A stretch of DNA of 64,000 nt from Heterocephalus glaber (GCF_000247695.1 NW_004624781.1:4307362-4371361), one strand, 5' to 3'. Shown: positions 1-11,804, numbered from the stretch's first letter. Numbers and translations are program-made. The notes: generated by a model not told the origin, from the letters alone.

Positions 1-99
1 GATGATGCCACAGTTTGCTGAAACCAACCACAGGCTGAGCTTTCCTTGTAGTGCCTCACAGACACGAATCTGTGTCTCATTCCCTTGCCTAATAGTGCC

Positions 100-150
100 T
101 GATTGTCATCATCCCCATTTTACAGATGAGGAAACAGAGCGGAGGGACCT
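100..150 (+). repeat. MIR-type SINE fragment
   Basis: The stretch reading CCCATTTTACAGATGAGGAA is the familiar core of the old mammalian-wide MIR element. Only this part is recognisable; the flanks are too diverged to set ends. Confidence 0.6.
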
Positions 151-175
151 TCATTCTTCTGTCCATTGTTTTGTT

Positions 176-305
176 CTGAGACAGGGTCTCGCTATGTGGT
201 TTAGGCTGGCTTTGAACTCACTAAGTGGCCCAGGCTGGCTGGAAGTCCCAGCAATCCTCCTGCCTCAGCCTCTTGAGTGCTGGGATTACAGGTGGGCACA
301 ACCAC
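176..305 (-). repeat. B1-type SINE (7SL-derived), antisense
   Basis: Read on the minus strand it runs from the GTAATCCCAGCACTCAAGAG box, through GCTGAGGCAGGAGGATTGC, to a GAGACCCTGTCTC end. It has the internal duplication typical of rodent B1, seen as two GGCTGGC blocks about 30 bp apart. No long A-tail is left. Confidence 0.8.
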
Positions 306-2642
306 AGCTGATTCTTCTGTCCATGGTTGAATCCCAGCACCTAGAACTGTAGGAATTCAACAAATTTGGCTAAGTCTCAGCACACAGTTGCCCTAATGGG
401 GAGCCAGGGGCCCACAGTCTCAGCTGCAGGGGGCAGGGAGATGGACTGGGGCTCTTGAGCACCTCCACTCCCTTCCTCCTTCATAAGGGCAGAACTCCCA
501 GGGTTGTGGCTGGGACACTCGGGCCCTGTCTGGGTCATGGAGGTCCTCACTGTGTCCCCGCAGGGCAGCAAGGACTGGAGACTGTAGGCAGGGTCCATAT
601 GGCTGCTGCTCTCTTCTCTACTACTGCCCTAGCCTGGAGCAAAGCTCCCAGGGATTCCTGTCTGCAGAGTAAGGCAGGGCAGTGGGTGCCCCCCGCCCTA
701 GCCTCTGGGCCGACTGTCCCCTCTCAGGGTCTCTGTGACCTCCCTCCTCCCAGGGGCAGGCGGAGGGCCTGGCTCCAGACAGTGCACGCTCATCCCCACT
801 GCCCAGAGCTCTGCCCAGTGATTGATGGAGGTGCTCTTGCTGTGGGTCCTGGAGAGCACATTTGAATAATAAGTTGACAAAATGACTCTCCTCTTTCGCT
901 TTGCCTGTTTCTGAATCATTTGTTCCTTCTAAGTCATCTGTCTCTTTTGAATTTGAAGAAGAAAGAGGGAGAAGAATGAGGACGAGGAGAAGGAGGTGAC
1001 ACAGGGAACTGAGCAACCGTGAGCCCCACCTCCTTATTTTTCAGAACAGCCATGTCACCAGCCTCCCTGTCTGTCAGTGGGATTTGCAAATTCACCCTAT
1101 TGTGGAATTACAAAAGGCACCATGCAGGGTGAGGAGGGGGAGCCAGGACTCTTTCCAGGGCCCCGAGTTGCACCTGCCTACTCCCCCTGTGACACCAGTC
1201 CTGCCTTCCTGTCTGGTGCAGGGGTGGGGGGACTTCCCACCTCTGAAGAAGAACAGCCAAGGAGGGAGGGACAGGAAGGACATGGCACTCCAGGAGGTCA
1301 CACAAGGATCACCAGGCACTGGGCAGACACGAAGGAACAAGATGCCCACCCTCAAGCACTCAGAACCAAGGAACTTGGTAGACACATCGCTGGGCAATGT
1401 GGTCCTTGTAGACACAGGTAACAACAACGTGGCACTCGGCAGGTGGGCAAGGGAGACCACGGCCAGACTGGTGAGGGCAGTTCTGAAATCTCCATCGCAA
1501 GAGGGCAAAGGGCATGGGTCAGAGAGGCTGGGGAGGAAGAGGGGGAGAGAGAAGGGAGCAGGGGATGCAGTGCCCGGATCTGAAACAGGGGTCCTAGAGG
1601 TGACCACATGGGTGACACACTGCCCAGCGCCTGGCTGGTGGTAGTGCTGCTCCTGTCCCTGGGGACACAGAGATAATTAATTCATTTTCCCCTAAATGTT
1701 TTTTAGGTCCTCTAGGTTTATTTAAGGATGAGCTCAAGCTGTATGTACAAACCTGTATCCAGCCCATTTGGGGGAATTTTTTTCTTCTTTTACTAAACTG
1801 TGTACCTTTTGCTCTCTGCGATACTAAAACCAACTACCGATTTTCCTTTCTTCTTTTTTTTTTTCTCCAGCAGGCTATTCTCACAAGCCAGGATGGGTGA
1901 AGATAGCCTCACCCCTGCATAGGAGCAGGGAGCCTGGCTGGGGCCACTCCAGGTAGCAGAGGGCAGAGGCTGGAAGCTTCAATTGGAGTGTTTGAGTGTT
2001 TTTCCCCTGGGATAGATTTCCTCATAAAATAAATGTCTTGTCTGAATTAATCTTATTTTTAAAAGGAAAGAGTCATCATATTGTAAAGACCGATCATAAA
2101 AAGATGCATCAATCTGTCAGGACGCCTGGTATTTGTTTGGCATGCACAGCGCCCCAAGGCATCTGGACTCCAGGCTGGCCCTGCACAGTTTCACCTCTCC
2201 ACCAGGGGTCCCTGCCGTGGCTCTGGACCTAGCTTGGGCTTCACGGAGTCTTTATATGAATCCTTACCATCTCGGGTGGCAGCTTTGCATCCTGAAGAAG
2301 GACACCGTGTCTGGGGAATGACCCCAGCCTCATACCTAGAACACTTCTGCTTGACAACTAATCAATATTGTCAATCTCCGACAATACTGCAGAAATATCT
2401 GCCTTTTGTTTTATTCTTTTAGAAAATCACATAAGCTGTAAATAAGCATATAAATAAAAAGCAAAACATCGTATGAGTCCTATATGAAGTGTCTGGCCTG
2501 AAAATTATGCATGTGAAACATTATGCAGGTAATACAGAAATAGGTGAACTGGTAAGTGGGACCATTAAAGTCCCCCTTTACAAAACCCCTCCAGAGTTAC
2601 CCACTGTGACTACTTAATGAGTCTTCTCATCCACTTCCATGT
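306..2642. other. Intergenic, no gene recognised
   Basis: Moderately GC-rich in the first 1.6 kb, then AT-rich. Open frames of up to about 186 codons occur on both strands but overlap each other, have biased low-complexity composition and match no family I recognise. I treat them as chance frames. Confidence 0.6.
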
Positions 2643-3043
2643 TGTCTTAGTTACTTTTCTCATTGTTGGAACAAAATACCCAACACCCAAATTTAAAGGG
2701 GGAAAGGTTTATTTAGCTTATAGTTGATAGAGGTTTCAGCCCATAATTGGCCAGGTCCAAAGCAGGGTGGCATGGCAGAGGGGCATCACAGAGGAGAAAC
2801 AGTTCATGGTGGGCAGAAGGTGGCAAAGCAAGCAAAAGAAAGACAAGCCTTTTTCTGTCTCTTATATCATATCCAGTCTACTTAGGGAAGGTAGCTCTCT
2901 CACCCTTAATCCTAGTGCCCTTGAGCCTAGCATTGCACTAGGATTGATCCTAGAGTCACACACTCTAGGTCAGGCCACCTCTGAAAAAGTCCCCCCAATG
3001 ACTACATGAGGCTCCGGGGGACATCTAGACATGAGCCATAACA
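2643..3043 (-). mobile_element. MaLR-type solo LTR, antisense
   Basis: On the minus strand it starts TGTTATGGCTCATG and ends AACTAAGACA, the TG...CA form of rodent ERVL-MaLR LTRs, with AATAAA near its 3' end (seen as TTTATT at about 2710). It is flanked by a perfect 5-bp target duplication, CATGT at 2638-2642 and 3044-3048. At least six related copies lie in this window. Confidence 0.85.
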
Positions 3044-3951
3044 CATGTATTTCTATTCATCCCCGAAATGATATACATATGTAATTCATCTTTTGTTATG
3101 TGAATAGGATCATATCAAATAGACCTTTTCAAAATCATGTTAGTACTGTTTTCTTTTGTGTAATATTTGATTTGGGGTTCCTTTAAAAAATAACTATAAA
3201 AGAACACACTTTTATCATAAAACCCTCAAACTTTATAGAGGTATAAAACAAGAACCCAAACTAAAGTCCTCTCCTTCCTGTACTTTCAGTCCCACTCCCC
3301 AGAGGAAACCAATAAAGTAAATGTATTTTTGTGTATCCTTCTAGCGATGACTATACACACGCAATCATTTCAACACATACATGCTTAACTTATTCATTTT
3401 GTAGATGAAAAACTGAGGGCTCAGAGAGGCCAAGTGACATATGTGGGGCCACACGGCAGACTGGGGCAGAGGTGCAGAGCTCAACACTCTGACTTAGAGG
3501 GATTTCTACCTCTACAGTGTCTGCCGAGACTCAGTTTCTGCTGGTGCCTCTGACCCCTCGCTACTGTCAACCTTGTCTGTTACACTTCTCAAGAATGGCC
3601 CATGTCACTGTCCCATCCCACCAACACCCCTGTGCCAACCTGAACCTGTGTTCTGCTGGCCAGCACGGGGCCGGCCTAGTCCTGGGTTTCTCCAGTGCCT
3701 GTGCTCCCTGCTGGTAGAGCCACCCAGCTGGCTTGTGTTTGCCCTTTTGGTCCCTAAATGATCAATGATGGTGAGATGGACAAAAGGGGCCTCTCCAGGA
3801 CCCTGCCATCTGTGGACATCCAAGTTGTCCTGTTCCCCCTCTCTGGTGCCCGGTCTTGGGGCCACTGGTCTGCGAGCTCGACCGAGGGGGACAGGAACAT
3901 GCACATAACCCGCCTGTGTCTGCCATCAGCTGGCGCCCCTCCCCCACTCCA
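3044..3951. other. Intergenic stretch with a MIR fragment at about 3390-3490
   Basis: The segment around 3400 reads as the MIR core: GTAGATGAAAAACTGAGGGC followed by CTCAGAGAGGCCAAGTGAC. The remaining sequence shows no gene or repeat I can name. It ends at the ERVL target duplication CTCCA (3947-3951). Confidence 0.55.
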
Positions 3952-4377
3952 TGTATCAGTCAGTGTTTACTAGGGAAACAGATTTAATGCAAGATACACA
4001 AATACATAAGGATTCACAAGACCGGCTCACAATGCCTGCAACAGAGTCAAGTGTGGAAGAGGGCAAAGGGCTGCCTGTGCCCTGGAGGTCTGAAGGATCA
4101 GTGGAAGGCCCAGAGCTCAGAGTAATGTTCCTTGCGAGTCCTTATAAGGAGGCCAAAGTGTCTGAGCTGGAAGCCAGGAGATGACGTAGGTGGTGAAGGG
4201 GAAGACAGAGCTCCACTGAAGTTCCTTCTCCATTTCCCCTTTATATCATTAGGTAGGAAGCCGCCCCAGCATGGGTCTTCTGTCTTCATAAATCCCCTCA
4301 CCCACACTCAGAACCATGCTGATCCAATTTAGGTGGGGATTTCCTATTCAGGTTCACACAATCGGGTAACTATCACA
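3952..4377 (-). repeat. ERVL 3' LTR
   Basis: On the minus strand it begins TGTGATAGTTACCCG and ends ACTGATACA. It aligns along its whole length with 8740-9186, sharing blocks such as GAAGCCAGGAGATGAC-type (4169-4184) and CAGAACCATGCTGATCCAA (4309-4327), with many substitutions and small gaps. Confidence 0.88.
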
Positions 4378-4392
4378 ATCCACCCCTTGTCA
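4378..4392 (-). other. ERVL polypurine tract
   Basis: Immediately 5' of the 3' LTR on the minus strand the sequence is ACAAGGGGTGGAT, a purine run where the plus-strand primer of reverse transcription is expected. Its position against the LTR edge supports the LTR boundary. Confidence 0.65.
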
Positions 4393-4880
4393 ACTTGACA
4401 ACTGGACACATTTCTTTAAGCCATAGTCTCCAGATACAAAGAAGAGTCCATAATTAACACCTAACATGTTGTAACTATCTTGGATACAAACCCACTAATC
4501 CCCTCCCCAGAATAGAAGGCAAGTTTTACTTGGGTGGGTGATGCTAACTAACCTGTCATAACTTGAACATTATAACATAGGTTTAACAATACTTAAGAAC
4601 CAATATTAAGTCTATCAACATTTTATTACATAGGAAGCATATCAGGAGAGAACCACTGCCATTACAGTCCACATTTCTGCAGCTGATCACAGGGTCGTAG
4701 ATGGTATTTAACTACCTTCTTCTACTATCCATTCTGTACTCTCTTGGCCTTCAGGAAGCACCTCAGCAGGTCTTGGTTCTTCCCCTGGTGGTGTGACCCA
4801 TATCTTCATCCTGAAGGTTCTGGGCCGTTTGTCATTCTGCCTGGACTGTGTTGTTGTAGTTTCTCACTGACTTTGGTAAC
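4393..4880 (-). other. ERVL internal 3' region, not resolved
   Basis: This stretch lies between RNase H and the 3' LTR. It is in the place of integrase and dUTPase but is much too short for both, and I could not recognise an integrase zinc-finger or DDE motif. It is probably the fused remains of the 3' end of pol after a deletion. Confidence 0.5.
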
Positions 4881-5340
4881 AGGACATGGTAATACTAGGA
4901 GGCCCCCTAAGGGATCTCCTGCACTCCAACTATAATCTACCTTTCCTCCACTGGGGAGTAATAGTCCAGTTTTCCCTTGATGGTCTGGCTCAATCCCCTA
5001 CAAATATTTTTACGTCCCTTCCCCATATGGAGAGGTCTACCCACATGGCTCCCTGGATATCTTTGTGACCAATTTTCCAGTCATGTTCCTTCCAAGTTCC
5101 TGACCATCCGGCCAGACCATTAGCTACAGCCTATGAATCTGTATACAGTTGCACATCTGGCCACTTCTCTTTTCAGGAAAAATGTACTACCAGGTGCATT
5201 GCCCAAAGTTCTGCCCACTGTGATGATTTCCCTTCATCACTGTCCTTCAGGGATGTCCTGGAAAACAGCTGTAATGTTGCAGCTGTCCACTTGTGAGTGG
5301 TGCCTGCATACCGTGCAGAGCCATCTGTAAATCAGGCCCT
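4880..5340 (-). pseudogene. ERVL RNase H relic
   Basis: On the minus strand, around 5270-5335, a short frame reads GSARYAGTTHKWTAA, and around 5000-5060 another reads MWVDLSIWGRDVKIFV. Both are in the order and style of the ERVL pol RNase H domain. No continuous frame joins them and an in-frame stop follows the second motif, so this is a dead copy. Confidence 0.75.
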
Positions 5341-6119
5341 ACCCTTCTTTTTCTCTGACAGCTGATCATATGGTCACCCCATGAGGCCACAGGTGCATGC
5401 TGCGAAGAGGGAGTAATATAGCAGGCCTAGGAGCCATGAGCATCAGGGGAACTTCCTCACGTAACTTGTACCCTCTGGATCTGCTCTGGCTCAATCACAT
5501 ACATAAAATTTCCATTTAACAGTGGACTGTTGCCATGCATGCCCAACCATATGACTCAGTGGATCAGGTAATACCCAGCCCATGGGGAGCAACCCAGGTC
5601 ACATGGTAACCTGGTGTCACATGGTCAAGTGTTTAGTTTCCACTAAGGCCCAGTAGCAGGCCAGGAGCTGTTTTTCAAAGGGAGAGTAGTTGTCTGCAGA
5701 TGATAGCAGAGCCTTGCTCCAAAATCCAAAAGGTCTCCGCTACAATTCACCTATGGGGGCCTGCCAGAGACTCCAAACAGCCTCTCTACCTGCCACTGAC
5801 ACATCAAGTACCACTGGATCTGCTGGATCATATGGCCCCAGTAGCAGAGCCAGCCTGGACCTATTGCAGAATCTTTTCATATTCTGAGCCCCACTCAAAA
5901 CTAGCAGCTCTCTGAATCACTCAGTAAATGGGCCATAGTCAAACACCTAAGTGAGGAATGTTGCCTCCAAAATCCAAATAGACCCCTAGGCATTGTGCCT
6001 CTTTTTTGGTTGTAGGGGGGAGCCAGATACAACAACTTATCTCTTACCTTAGATGGGATATCTCCACATGCCCCACATCACTGGACTCCTAGAAATTTCA
6101 CTGAAGTAGAAAGATCTTC

Positions 6120-6700
6120 AATTTTAGTTGGATTTATTTCCCATCCTCTGACTCTCAAATGCTACCTCCTCTTCACTTGGCCCAATCAGCATAACATCAT
6201 CAATGTAATGGACCAGTGTGATACTTTGTGGGAGAGAAAGGATCCCTGTGAACTAAGTTGTGACACAGGACTGGAGAGTTAATATAACCCTGAGGTAGCA
6301 CAGTGAAGGTGTATTTCTGGCCTTGCCAGCTGAAAGAAAACTGTTTCTGATGGTCTTTATGGATAGGTATGGAGAAGGCATTTGCCAAATCAATAGCTGC
6401 CTACCAAGTACCAGGAGATGTGTTACTCTGCTCAAGCAAGGGAACCACATCTTATACAGCAGCTACAATCAGCATCACCACTTGATTCAGCTTGTGGTAA
6501 TCTACCCTCACTCTGCAAGACCCATCTGTCTCCTGCACAGGCCAAATGGGAGAATGAAATGGAGAGGGATGGGGATCACCACTCCTGCATCCTTCAAGTC
6601 CTTTATAGTTGCACTGATCTCTGCAGTCCCTCCAGGAATGCGGTACTGTTTTGGGTTTACTATTTTTCCAGACAAAGGCAACTCTAATGACTTCCATTTG
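6120..6700 (-). pseudogene. ERVL reverse transcriptase relic
   Basis: The catalytic YIDD box is encoded near 6195-6210 on the minus strand. Upstream of it are TVLPQGYINSP (about 6270-6310) and a SIPIHKDHQKQFSFSWQG segment (about 6320-6375). Further upstream a VDYHKLNQVV segment lies near 6490. These are the usual RT blocks in the right order, but in different frames, so several frameshifts are present. The family pattern is ERVL. Confidence 0.85.
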
Positions 6701-7020
6701 CCCTTTCCAACCATAATAGGCCTCACTGTACAGGTTAAGGAATCAATGTGAGGATTCTGCCAAGTACTAAGTATATCTATCAGAACTATGCATTCTGGAG
6801 CAGGGGAAATGATGACAGGATGGATTTGAGGACCTACTGGACACACTGTGAGTTGTACCTTTGCTAAAACTCCCTTGATCACCTGACCTGCATAGGCCCC
6901 TATGCTTACTGGAAGGCCACAGTGATGTTTTGGATTCCCTGGAATCAGTGTTAGTTCAGAACCAGTGTCCAGTAGTCCCCGAAATGTCTGATCATTTCCC
7001 TTCCCTCCGTGTGTAGTCAC
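6700..7020 (-). pseudogene. ERVL protease relic, running into RT
   Basis: A 170-codon open frame (6508-7020, minus) carries the retropepsin active-site motif LLDTGSELTLIP near its start and then passes into the N-terminal part of RT (PGGTAEISATIKDLKDAGVV). The catalytic Asp-Thr-Gly is intact. The frame is closed before the central RT blocks, so the pol polyprotein cannot be made from this copy. Confidence 0.85.
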
Positions 7021-8714
7021 TCAGGCAAAAGGCCTTAGGTCCCTCTGGGGAAGGATGGGAGAAAGATTGACCGTGTAAATATTTGGTGGATCCGGATTCT
7101 CCCTCAAGGGGACCCAGGGTCTCCTTCATTCAAGGGGTTCTTGGTCTGAAACTGATTCAAAACTGGAAAGTGGTTGAGGGGCCGTGATTTCCTGTTACTA
7201 TGATTGGAAGTAAGTTTCTGTTTATTTGCCCTTAAATTTTTTTGATTATATAAATGTTGTAAAAGTTTTGTAGGGTTCCCATCTATTTCACTTTTGGGAA
7301 CACCGTGGCTCAGCCAAAGCCATAGGTCTACACATGTCAGACCATTCTGGTCACTGTTCTGCTTCTGCTGCCCATTATGGTTAGTGCATGCACCCTGCCT
7401 TTGGCAGTTAGGTGCTGTCACTTGACTCCTGCCACTCAGGGATCCAATCAAGCCCATAGCCCTTATGTTTCCCAATTATGCCACTGCAGTGCCCACTGTA
7501 AGGTCTGGCATACAGAGAAGAGCAATGACAGGGCTCTTCAGGGATGCTGGTGCTCCCCCTCACAAATCTGTTTCTCAAGGTATTAGTGAGGAATACATTT
7601 ACTGAATCACCCCAGTGTGGAGGATTAGGTTTGACATGGCAAATCCACTCCAGCTTTCCCATTTCCCTGAGCCTCTGAATCCCCTCAGCAACAGTAAACC
7701 ATGGAATCCCAGGAATCTCTAACTCATTCACAGTGAGCCAGCTTTCGATCCATATTTTTGCCAATCACCCAAATAAACTATTAACACCTGTCTTTACTCC
7801 ACAAGCTGCAACATTAAGGTTCAGAATCTCTGCTTCATGGGCCCATATCAACAAACTCAGCCTGATCCATGTGTATGTTTTTGTCACCATTACCCCACAC
7901 CCATAAAATCCATTCCCACACTTGCTCATCAGGCCTCTGCTTATAAGAGTTAGAAAACTCAAGAAGTTCTTTGGGAGAATAGTGGACCTCCTCTGGCTCA
8001 CACTATGTACCTCACCCTTAGGAGCATTCTGCGAATCTCATTAGAGTCTAGGAGCTCAGCATCCTCAGCCTCTTCAGGATCCTCCCAAACACCTCCATCT
8101 CAGTTTATGGGATCCCATTCCTTTCCAATCAGTGCCCTTACCTTTACTTCAAATACCCTTGCAGGCTGAGCATTAAACTTGGGCTGTATTTCAGCCAATT
8201 GAATTATGAGGGCCTGGGTTTGTGTTTCTGCAATCTCAGCCCTGTGGCTAAGGAGAGATTTTCTTTCAGGACTCACTTAGAAACTTTAACATTTTTTGTA
8301 TGTGTCTGAAGCTGGGAATTTGAGTCTTTGAGCTCCCTATTTTCCTTTATTAATTTGTCCTCAGATAGAAGACTTTAGATTTCCCGTGGATGTTTTAAGC
8401 TCATTGTTTTCCTTCACTAGTTTGTCCAGGGATGCTAAGAGTAACCAGGCAGCACCAATAAATTTCCTACTCTGCCAAAAATATTCCAGAGTTTCACATA
8501 TGGAGTCACTAAATTCCTTACATTTAAAAAGTGGTGAATTAGAATAATCAAATGAATCTATATTGAGTATTACTTTAAACAGTTCACACCAAGGATTATC
8601 AGTATTCTCCACACTAATGGAAGGAGAGGCCATTGGGTCTTTAGGTCTAATCAAATTAACCAACTCAAGAAACTCCTAAAGCCATTAAAGAATTTTAATT
8701 CTCTTTCTCTAGAG
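7021..8714 (-). pseudogene. ERVL gag region relic
   Basis: Between the primer site and the protease lie several short open frames on the minus strand (7104-7475, 7408-7764, 7765-8001, 8361-8663) in different registers. By position they are gag. The frame at 8361-8663 carries a Leu/Lys/Glu-rich helical stretch near its end (SLDKLVKENNELKTS). No zinc knuckle was recognised. Confidence 0.65.
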
Positions 8715-8715
8715 C

Positions 8716-8734
8716 CACCCCACTCTTGGTACCA
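8716..8734 (-). other. Retroviral primer binding site, tRNA-Leu type
   Basis: On the minus strand TGGTACCAAGAGTGGGG lies five bases after the 5' LTR end. It resembles the complement of the 3' end of tRNA-Leu, the primer used by ERVL elements. The match is from memory, not from a tRNA alignment. Confidence 0.7.
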
Positions 8735-8739
8735 AAATC

Positions 8740-9186
8740 TGTATCAGTCAGTGCTTACTAGAGAAACAAATTTAATGCAAGATATAAAAATAGATAAGAA
8801 TATATAAGATTGGCTTACAGTGGCTTCCCAAAGAGTCAAGTGTGGATGAGTGCAAAAGGTCTGTCAGTGCACTAGAGAGCCAAAGGGTCCAGTGGAAGGC
8901 CTGGAGCCCACTGCAGGGCCCCATGTGAGTTTGTATCAGGAGGCTGAAGGGTCTGCGCTGAAAGCCAGGAGATGACATCCAAGGTGAAGGTGAAGGCTGG
9001 AGCTTCTCTGAAGCAACAGAAGTGAGCCTTCCTGCCTCATTTCCCCGTTTTACCATTCCAGCAACAAGCCACCCTAGGGTGGGCCTTCTGTCTTCAGTAA
9101 ATGCCCTCAGCCACATTCAGAACTATGCTGATCCAACTGAGGTGGGTGTTTCTTGCTCAAGATGACTCAGTCAGTTAACTCTCACA
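8740..9186 (-). repeat. ERVL 5' LTR
   Basis: On the minus strand it begins TGTGAGAGTTAACTGAC and ends ACTGATACA. It is the diverged partner of the LTR at 3952-4377. Confidence 0.88.
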
Positions 9187-11109
9187 CTCCCTCCTCCGTA
9201 TGGGCTTAAATAAACCTCATCTTCCCGGCCTCAGACGTGTCTACAGCATCATCGACATCTGGCTGGCCTCGTCTGGCCATAAGAGAGCATTTGTTTCTTG
9301 GTGGCACGATGGTGCCCATCTGGATGTCCCAGAGGCTCCACTGGACACGCCCAGTGCTCTGACACTCACACGTTCCATCCTGCCACCTGTGATCCGGTGA
9401 CCCTGAGGGCAGAGCCTAGACCTGTGACTGAGCCCAGACCTGCACAGGGGTACTAAAACTCGATCTTGGAAATGACCGTTCAGAGTGACCCTGAGACCCG
9501 GCTGGAGCGCAGCCTGGACACCAGCTGTGGCGTGGGGCGTCGCCTCACCTGCCCCTCCTTCCGCTCCTTTGCCCCCTGGATTGGTCTGCTTTCCTGCAAA
9601 ACGGATCCTTGGTTCTGCAGCGCCCTCTTGTGACTAACCGAGATCATGTGGCGAGGATGCCAGACCTTGCGCATGGTCTGGATTCAGACTCCGAGGCAGC
9701 TAAAGAATTTCAGCATCTTCTGCTCATCTTCCTCCACCTGCTCCCGCCCACCGCCTAACACAGAGCTCTGCACAGACAGCTGGTTGCGCACGCACGCAGG
9801 GACCACCTGCTTCCATCGAACAAAGGGCTCTGCGGACCAGGCCTGCAATGTGCCTGAGACTGGACCAAATGTACAGTAGTGCTGAGCATGCACTCACGTG
9901 ATCAGATTCCAGGTGATTTAGGACCATCCTCTTCACATACTCCAGCCCCCAGTCAGGTCACCCTCAGCCTTCCCAGGCCTGATGAAGAGCGACCAGCCAG
10001 TTCCCCAGCCCTGGCTTATGAAAGGCAATGGGTCCCCAGCAGGTGTGGCTTCAGGCCCTGGGAGCTCTGGGTCTGAGATTCACCCGAGAGTCGCATCCTG
10101 TCCCCAGCTCCCAGAACAAGGTCTCCAGCCAGGGTCCCCCACAGCCCCAGCATTTGGGGCCCCATGAGAGTGAATCCCTTTTCTGCCCACCTCTACCCTC
10201 ACTGTACCTGTGACCAGGGGTGTGATCTGTCTTTTCACAGAGGAAGAGACAGATGGGGAGATTGCCTGGGGCAGCTGGGCTGAGCTCTGAGTCCCAGCCC
10301 CCTTGGGGCCCAGGCCCAGGGTGCCCCCACGACTCACAGAGGCCCACAAGTGGTTGTCTGCATCTTCCTTCCCTAGGATCAGTGGGTCCAGAGGCGGGAG
10401 GGGCTGGCAGGTGGCCAGGAGGGGCACTGAGGCACACACGGCGGGGGTGGGGTGGGGTGTGAAACATGGTGCTTGTCGATCCCTCTGGAATTGGATACAG
10501 GGGAAAAGATACTCTCTGGGGTTCAGTCCTGGTCTTCACTATCAGAATTTCTGAATTTCTGGAGTGGGACTGAGGAATCTGCATTCTAAAACAGCTTCTC
10601 CAAGTGCCGAAGGGAACCGGTATCTGTACTCTGTTTTGAAATGCATCAGAAAGAGGACAAACCGACGGCTGGGTAGAGGGCGGATCCGATGGATAGCGTT
10701 GACTGAGCAAACAGCCGAATGTGCGCCGAGGAGCCCAGGAGGTGGGCACTGCCCACTGCCCACCCCTTAGCTTCCCGAGTTTGAAAATGGGGAAAAGCTC
10801 CCAAATGATGGGAAGGCCGGCAGGCCCACTGCCCGGGGGATGAAGGCTCCTCAAAAGGCTTTTGGAGGAGGAGTCCTGGGGGACCCCTCCCAGCCTCAAC
10901 ACCCTCCCGCCTGAGTGTCGGTCTGCAGGAAGTCAGTCGGCCCCGCCTCCGGTGGTCTGAGCTGAGCAGGATTGTGTGGTTCCGGGGCCTTGTCCTGCCC
11001 GGGGGAGGGGCCTTGCCCTGCCTGGGGGCGGGGCCTGAGGCTGGAGCTCTGATACCCAGCCGGGAGCTTCCCGTGGGGTGGACTGGGGGCGGGGCATGGA
11101 GAGCGGGCG
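9187..11109. other. Intergenic, GC-rich, no gene recognised
   Basis: This lies 3' of the NOX5 relic. A 283-codon open frame on the minus strand (10051-10902) is Pro/Ser/Gly-rich, overlaps other frames and matches nothing I know. In a GC-rich stretch with few stops this is expected by chance. Confidence 0.6.
10988..11095. promoter_or_regulatory. Imperfect 23-bp duplication with two GC boxes
   Basis: A unit beginning GCCTTGTCCTGCC is repeated as GCCTTGCCCTGCC at about 10988 and 11011. Two identical GGGGGCGGGGC strings follow at 11024-11034 and 11085-11095, the Sp1/KLF type. No start site or gene can be tied to them; they sit just past the NOX5 terminal exon relic. Confidence 0.35.
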
Positions 11110-11246
11110 CTAGAAGTGCCCCTGGAAGAACCTGCAGCCGAGCAGCTCTCAGTGGCCCTTCAGCACCTCGGCCAGAGTCCCAGAGTCGGGGCGCCCCAGA
11201 ACACCTGCACCTTGGCCCTCCTGGCTGCGGCCAGCTTCTGGAGCAC
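11110..11246 (-). pseudogene. NOX5: NOX5 terminal exon relic
   Basis: After an intact acceptor (CTGCAG, 11247-11252) the frame reads VLQKLAAARRAKVQVFWGAP, close to the human VFQKVAAEKKGKVQVFF. It is then broken by an exact 8-bp tandem duplication, CCAGAGTC at 11172-11179 and 11180-11187 on the plus strand. In the shifted frame it continues LAEVLKGH, then meets TGA (11149-11151) where the family has Cys. After that it reads GCRFFQGHF and stops at TAG (11110-11112), the expected native end. Confidence 0.87.
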
Positions 11247-11804
11247 CTGCAGCACGCGTGTGGGCGGGGACAGCCGAGGGAGGAGAGTGACGCAGACGAC
11301 GCAGGGCTGGCAGCGAGGAGCAGCCCCGTTTAACAGAGGAGGCAGCTGCTCCTTCAGTCTGGAGCCACGTGGTCAACTTGTACGGTGACCCCGACCCTGG
11401 GTCTGTGGGACAGACACTCACGAAAACGGACAGGGCCTTGTGCGTGATGACAGGGTTGTCACAGGCTGCTCCCGGAGCCTGGGGGCCGCTGACCTCGCGC
11501 TAGTCCTAGGGCTGGCCCCTCTTTCTTGAAGTCAGTCTTTTTCCCCATTATGCACCCCCTTGCTCCCCACATTTTGCTTATGAGCTGCCTTTAGCTGAAA
11601 GCCCTTTCTGATGCCCAAGCCCCATGCTCCTGCACTCTGTCCTTCAGCCCTCATGACCTGGGCAGGGTCATTTACACAGCTCTAAAAGCAGGGCCTTCTG
11701 GGCCACTTCCTGCAAACTCCATGCCCCAAGTTTTCAGGAAAGAATACATAAGTAAATAGAACCCCTCAGAGAAACAAAATAGAAAGCTTACAAGTTACTC
11801 TATG

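Larger units (their letters stand above)
3952..9186 (-). mobile_element. Endogenous retrovirus, class III ERVL type, decayed provirus
   Basis: Two diverged copies of a 430-450 bp LTR (3952-4377 and 8740-9186) bound about 4.4 kb of internal sequence. The target duplication is CTCCA at 3947-3951 against CTCCC at 9187-9191. Next to the 5' LTR lies a primer site of tRNA-Leu type, and next to the 3' LTR a purine tract. Going 5' to 3' on the minus strand, gag-like, protease, reverse transcriptase and RNase H relics follow in order, with breaks between frames. The stretch from RNase H to the 3' LTR is only about 0.5 kb, too short for integrase plus the dUTPase that ERVL elements carry, so I infer an internal deletion. 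The LTRs differ at many sites, so the insertion is old and not competent. Confidence 0.88.

Noticed and set aside
10051..10902. 283-codon open frame on the minus strand
   Set aside because: Pro/Ser/Gly-rich with no domain, in GC-rich sequence where stops are rare; it overlaps other frames and has no splice or promoter context.
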